A DNA stretch of 64,000 nt from Lactarius indigo (lineage: Eukaryota > Basidiomycota > Agaricomycetes > Russulales > Russulaceae), in assembly GCA_025766275.1 (NCBI GenBank), contig JAFKAC010000006.1:1984001-2048000 (forward strand). Reading direction: 5' to 3'. The stretch's first letter is position 1; the number at the start of each line of letters is the position of its first letter. Below the pieces are notes generated by a model, which was not told the origin of the DNA, did no database searches, and saw only the letters and a list, made by a program, of their open reading frames with translations. The translations under genes and the position numbers were made by a program. This document shows, piece after piece, positions 58,759-64,000 of this stretch.

Positions 58759-60653
58759 GCGTCTGACGCCAGGTGTCAATCTCTCTGCATTATTTCCAAA
58801 GAATAGGCGCAACCAGCTGGATGTCTGATGGGTGGGGGGCTAGGGAGCTCGCAAACGTTTATCATTAATACTTAGTACACGCATTTCAAATGTAGTCTCG
58901 GCTATGACCGGTCTGTACCGGTCTGTACCTATGGTACGCACCCCGGGATAAAAATGGTTCAAAAAAAAAAAAAACTCCGTGGGTTGACTGCCTACCATTG
59001 CTTTTGAACCCAACTGGTGTCGACCTTGGTGGCGACTCGAACACCTAACTATGCGTGACATTAAGGGTATCACGGTACTGATCACGGGACTGATCATTGG
59101 TTTGCTACTTGGTTCCCCAGCAACTTCAAATTCCCCCCTGATACAAAGCTCACATACTCTCAACTGACCTATCATAGGCTGGCATTGAAGTCTTGGGGCA
59201 TCCTCGCAGGTCCCTGATGGTCGTTTTAGAGGTCCCACGCTAGTGCTTTCTCACCTGGGCGTGTGGGAATATGCTGAAGGGGAGTAGTAATACTTTCATA
59301 CTCTATCCTGCATACCAGCGGTGCGCCCGCCGAAAGTGGGATATGTAATAATGCAATTACTAGCACGTTTAGCTGCACGGAAACTGGAGAAACGGTGCAG
59401 TCTAAAGGAGACCCAATGACCCATGCGGCTTCTGGGGCACGGAGGAAAGCGAGAAAGTGTTTATGTAAACCTGGGAAGAGATGCAGATATTGCTAGCAGA
59501 ACAACGATCCGACGTGGTGCGGGGACAAGGACACAGTCTGCGCGTTGACCGCAGTCGCAGTCACGCGAAGGAGGGTGTCGTCTGCGTCGTTACCATGGTC
59601 TCGCTTGGAGACATAGGTTACGGGTAGACTGAAAACGTGAGGCCCCAACGACCGTATTTGAGTTAGTGGGCCATTGAACTCTACCTACTCTCGATTAGTA
59701 GTAAAAGCGAGGACCGCACTCGCCAAGCCGCGGGCGAGCGAGGAGACCTACGAGGAGACTGAGTCGATTTCCGCATGATTGGTTGTCCCTGGCATTACAG
59801 CTCACTAGTTTAGTACAAGCCCCGCTAGCTTCCGCCGTGCTTCTGTAACCAGAAATACAGTAATCTGATGGCACAACCAAAAGAAACCGAAAGTCTCGGT
59901 TACCACCTTTCACACAGGCGCCCTCCGCTCATGGCTACCTTGATCCGGACATTGGCACTCTGAGTTGATCCTCTAGGCACGAGAGTCCGATGAGCACAAA
60001 GTCAGCAACACAGAACAGTCATTGATTGGCCAGCTGCCCTGAGAATGTGGGAAAGGTTCAATCTGCGTTCCTGGGCCATAATTGAAAGAACCCGAGACGA
60101 GAAATTTGAGTACCCCAGGCCCGCGGTTGGAGTGACGGTAGCGGAGTTCTGGAGTCCTGGTTGAAGTTGTGGCTTGAGTTGCAGTTACAGTTAAGGTTAC
60201 AGTATCAATAAGTTCCAAAAGATACTACAGTAGTATCACTGCGTACTACATACATTTCACAGTGTGCTCCAATTCTGTTACACACTTCTGACAGGACCAC
60301 TGGCAGTGATTATGCCTTAATCAGGTCCCAGACCTACGAACAGTGGTTGAATCGGAACGCTGTATAGTAGTGAAATGATGGGCTGAGTATTAATATAGTA
60401 CTGAGTTGCTGACGGCGTCACGGTGCGGTCTTACACTTAACTCCGACTCCGAGTCAGGCCTTGACCGCGAGTATGGCACCTTTACCATGGGTCCGTGACC
60501 GCACCACTCCTCGAGGAGACTCTTCGGAAAACATGGGATAACTCTGTCGAAGACTCAGAAGCTATCTTGCGGAAATACGGAGGATATAAGTGTACGGTGG
60601 ATCCTCATTCCTCTGAGATCATCTGCTTCGCCGGGTTGCAGACCATCCCAATT
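58759..60653. other. intergenic, 1.9 kb
   Basis: Contains an A-tailed repeat (58895-58975) and TACTGTA-type motifs near 59858, 60195 and 60225. No gene recognised. Confidence 0.5.
58895..58975 (+). repeat. A-tailed dispersed repeat
   Basis: Shares GGCTATGACCGGTCTG, then AT(G)NTACGNANCCCGGGAT and AAAATGGTTCAAAA with 62430-62480, and ends in a run of 13 A. A weaker relative is at 22380-22450 (CCGGTCCGGGTC..CCCCGGGGTACAAATTATTCAAAAA). The A-tail suggests a small retroposon (SINE-like) or the 3' end of a larger one. Confidence 0.5.
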
Positions 60654-61833
60654 ATGGCGCCCTCCAACGACATGGCAGCTCTTACCGGCTTCGTCTGTGA
60701 GGCACTGGCGTATGGTGCGTCCTGTCCGTCTCTGACGTTCACTGGTGGCAGGAAACACATCGATGCACAGGAGTACATGGCGTTCTTTTCGCCTTGTTCG
60801 TGATGGCGCTTGTCAAGCGCAAGCATACCGACCAGAATATTAACACGTTCATTACGATTTCTAACGTTTTACTTTTCCTCGTCTGCACGGCTCATTTTGT
60901 CATCAATTTTCATCATTTCTATACAACTTTGGTGCGCACACACTGTTTTTGACGAGTCACAGAGCTTTCTTTGACCGTTGCTCCAGCGAGTAACTGGCGG
61001 GCGTGACTTTGCGGCAGAGACCAAACCCCTAGTCATCGCGGACTTCCTTATCTCTCTCGCTGACTTGATTGGCGACAGCATCCTGATATATCGCTGCTGG
61101 CTCATCTGGGTAAATAACTACCTCGTCACCATTATTCCGTCGCTGTGTGCAATGGGCGGCTTTGGTGCGTACCTCGCCCCAGCTTTCGTAGCAGCACGGT
61201 TCACGCAGTTATGTAGCTTGCGTGACGGAAGTAGTGCTCCTCCTTAACAGTGGCCACAACTCGCCAATCGTACCGGCCTCATTTGTCCCTCTTGCAATTG
61301 CAAGTTATGCCCTCCCGCTTGTTGACAAACGTTCTAGTGACGGTTCTCATCGTGCTACACATCTGGTGTTATTCGCCTGCGAACAACCCACAGCTCCGCG
61401 GAATTTCTACGCCTTCTCGTACCGCACGCCGTGCAGACGATATGATGATCGAGTCAGGTTCTCTGTATATGGCCACGCAGGTCATCTTCGTTACCCTGGT
61501 AGCGGTCGGGCATCCTGCTCAATCCATAATCGCAGACATCGCTGTAACAAATTTACGTGAATTTTCTCACAGGATATCCTCATCTGATCTGATCTGAGCC
61601 TGGTGCAGGGTATTGCACCTACTCTGATCATTATCTGCGCTTCCCATGCCCCCCCAGGTATCTATTCTATTAGGAGGGACACTGGTGCTTCATGGAGCTC
61701 CCCAGGGCGGCCTGTTCAGGTCGACCATGATCTCTTCCGTACATTCACAAATGGTACGGCCCATGCCAATGAAATAAAGCCCCATGCACATTTTCAAAAT
61801 TGGCGTGGACCGCGAGGGACGCAAGTGCGGTAG
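60654..61833 (+). CDS. Orphan multi-pass integral membrane protein of mushrooms
   Basis: Exons 60654-60714, 60771-60931, 60987-61164, 61218-61543 and 61609-61833. It starts MAPSNDMAALTGFVCEALAYG, then hydrophobic segments GVLFALFVMALV, FITISNVLLFLVCTAHFVINF, KPLVIADFLISLADLIGDSILIYRCWLIW, YLVTIIPSLCAMGGF, FVPLAIASYALPL, LLTNVLVTVLIVLHIWCY, MATQVIFVTLVAVGHPAQSI and GIAPTLIIICAS, i.e. about seven spans. The IYRCWLIW and RRADDMMIESGSLYM motifs are typical of a large Agaricomycete family of unknown function. The hydrophilic tail ends GTQVR. One extra C near 61317 shifts the frame between ASYALP and LLTNVLV. Confidence 0.78.
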
Positions 61834-64000
61834 AATTGTATAATTGGAAGTGCTAAGCCTTGTCAGACCCGCTAAGATAACTTACTGTGAGTGGAGGGTG
61901 TGCCCCTGTACAGTATTGCCTATCACTGTAAACGGTGGATAGGTGACAGTGCAACATATTTCCACATCTGGGGGGCGTTGTGGTAGATCACCGGTATTTC
62001 CTTCCATCGCCCTGGATACTCCTGAATCTAGATTTTTGGGCCCATCCAGCCTTGAATCCAGCACGTAAACATCCACCGCTGGAGGTCATGAGGGCGTTGA
62101 ATCAGAACTCAAAGGGTCCCACGTCGCGACACTGAGCCCGCGCGGTTGTTCCAGCGAGAGAACAACCTTGTGAACTAGGAAGAACGCTTTGAAGAACACG
62201 CAACGACATCGTGACATGTGCTAAGCCAACTCGAAACATTTGGGGGCGGCGAGTCCATGGCCATCCAAGGCAGTACTACGCTGCGAGATTTCTCGATACT
62301 TCACGAGGCCTTCGGCCCTGGCGCAGAAACGAAAAGCCCATTCCCCCGAACTCAGACCCCCCCAGAATGCAGTGGTCTCGTCTCGTAGTCATCACTTTCA
62401 CGTCGAAAATAAGGACAATAGTTGGGGCGGAGGCTATGACCGGTCTGAACCCATCCATGATACGAATCCCGGGATGAAATGGTTCAAAACAAAAGTTGGG
62501 ACGGATGGCATAGAAATACCCAAATTTTATTGTATGATCGCGTCCTCGCTGGCATTGGGCTCACAAAGATAGACATTACTTATTTGAAGATACAAAACTG
62601 ATTATCAGCGCGCCAGGACCTGTGCTTAGAATCCTCAAAAATCCCAAAAGCGCCAGAATACTTTTGCCCTGAGATTGGGTCTTGGGTTGACTTCAGTTGC
62701 TGAGTTCGACCTTCACTTTGGGTTAGTGGGTGAGCACTAGTGAGTAGCTGGCCTTTCGTGGAATATATATGACACTATCTCCTCGAACAGTTGGTTGGAT
62801 GGGTTTGCAAACGTAGGCTCTGCTCAGGGCTCTACTGCCCAAATCACCAACTACTTGAAGCTTGGCTAGTAGCACCTCCAGCATTTTGCCGAGGTTAGAC
62901 GTTCAGAGGCCCGTGACCTAGGGAGCCCTGGGTCACCTGACTTCAAAAGTAAAGAAATTGAAGTAACAAACGCACAGGGCCCCATCCAGCGATAGCAGAG
63001 AATCCATTCGTGTTGCAACCCGGATTCGGGTCAACTCTGATGTTCGGGGATGCCAAGGCTAGGAGCGTTGTACCTAAGCACCGAGTATGAATGGCTTATA
63101 GCAGGTCACAGAAGCGGACTCACCTGTAAAGGCCTTGATACCGGCTGCTGAGGTGGAGGAAGGTAGACACAGCCCACTCCTGGTGGCTCAGGCACGGAAA
63201 GTAGTTCGAGAGGCCACCACTGGAGTACTTGAAACTTCCCACGACCTCCGGGTCGTGGCTCGTCCCCCCAACGACAGTGACTCAGGGAACTGCCAAACGT
63301 GTCAATCCGGTGAACGTTCTGGACCCACACTTGTGTACTACTTCCAATCCGAGAACAAACATACTGGTTGCGAGAAAACCAGGCACGAACCAGGCGGGGC
63401 TGTCGTTTGTCACGCAGTTCCCGCGACTGGCGCCGTCGTTACGACTGGGAGAAGAGGATATGGTGCTACGCGTACCGAGCTGCGCAAACAGGTCGTGCAC
63501 ACGCGCTGTACATTCCTCCGAGCAGATATCCTCTTCAAAGTTATATGACATGGTGGTCGTCTAAGTCTATTGGACGCTCAGCTAACTGGTGTAGCGAGTA
63601 ATAGTAAATGTCGACCAGACTCCAGAGGGAAGTGTAGATGAAAGAGATAGGAACTAAATAGGGAACACTGACTCGGAAGTGCCAGCCAACCGTGCTAACA
63701 ACGGCCTTACTGCCTCGATGTACCCGTACAGTTGGTATGGCTCAGAGATGGACGACGGTACAATGTGGTGTTTTGATACAGGAAGTCACGAGCAAGCTCG
63801 AGCGTGATTGGGCGCGGAACTACAAGCTCAGCAACTTGCCCCTTGGTCAGGTGTGCCGTATCTACACTGGAGTAGTAGTACATGTCAGTACGTGCGTGAG
63901 CGAATGAATGACGAAGACGTGCTTCGGATGACTAGTACTGCTGACCTTGCAGAGCGCTTCGATTGAGGTGTTCTCCGAGTCGTGGTGGGGCATGAGCACA
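61834..64000. other. intergenic and unresolved right edge
   Basis: No recognised gene to 63100. From 63130 to 63600 overlapping frames on both strands look partly coding (plus strand: TNILVARKPGTNQAGLSFVT) without a family. At 63780-63880 a plus-strand stretch SKLERDWARNYKLSNLPLGQ followed by a possible intron (ending CAG at 63951) and IEVFSESWWGMS may be exons of a gene that leaves the window. Confidence 0.35.
62430..62480 (+). repeat. A-tailed dispersed repeat, second copy
   Basis: The same element as at 58895-58975 with a shorter A-rich end (CAAAACAAAAG). Confidence 0.5.

Overview
The window reads as nuclear DNA of a mushroom-forming basidiomycete (Agaricomycetes). The evidence is short GT-AG introns of about 50-65 nt, many exons per gene, and families typical of that group: an Agaricomycete-type divergent G-alpha subunit, a macrofage-activating-glycoprotein homologue, sedolisin (S53) proteases, UstYa-like (DUF3328) oxidases, a P-loop GTPase of the mushroom type and an orphan multi-pass membrane protein. 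No bacterial-style operons or CRISPR arrays are present.

Layout. 0-10 kb: 3' part of a broken S1/P1 nuclease, a decayed enoyl-CoA hydratase copy, a DMAC1-like mitochondrial protein, an intact nicotinamide riboside kinase and an intact G-alpha gene. 10-26 kb: long gene-poor DNA, an ankyrin-repeat gene, then a tandem pair of S53 proteases (one decayed, one nearly intact). 26-43 kb: a conserved orphan, a membrane-anchored coiled-coil protein, a possible coiled-coil gene, a BTB protein, the macrofage-activating-glycoprotein homologue, tRNA-His, a RING-finger protein, a Pro-rich/acidic protein and a decayed TFIIH subunit (Tfb1-like). 43.5-47.9 kb: a P-loop GTPase gene on the minus strand whose 3' half is a minisatellite. 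50-53 kb: relics of a DUF218 protein, a second enoyl-CoA hydratase and a mannose-1-phosphate guanylyltransferase. 53.6-58.8 kb: a candidate RiPP (dikaritin-type) locus. 60.6-61.8 kb: an integral membrane protein.

The most unusual item is the minisatellite in the GTPase gene. Read on the coding (minus) strand, each 68-nt unit is a complete 65-nt fungal intron (GTGAGT donor, CTRAY branch site, YAG acceptor) followed by exactly three exonic bases. I count 44 such single-codon exons. The three bases are hypervariable (12 different sense codons, no stop) while the intron signals are kept in every unit. If spliced, the gene would append a peptide in which every residue has its own exon and any exon can be skipped without losing frame.

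A second, independent exon-intron tandem array sits at 57.2-58.0 kb: a signal peptide followed by four repeats carrying GSFYVG-type cores, three of them exact 60-nt exons separated by 56-61-nt introns. A UstYa-like oxidase and a stand-alone UstYa-N-terminus-like protein lie 1.8-3.6 kb upstream, which suggests a basidiomycete dikaritin cluster.

Many otherwise well-conserved genes carry isolated single-base indels, mostly +1 insertions, while others (kinase, G-alpha, glycoprotein, RING) are clean. This may be assembly error, young pseudogenes or, least likely, frameshifting. All gene assignments are from reading translations by eye; no searches were run.
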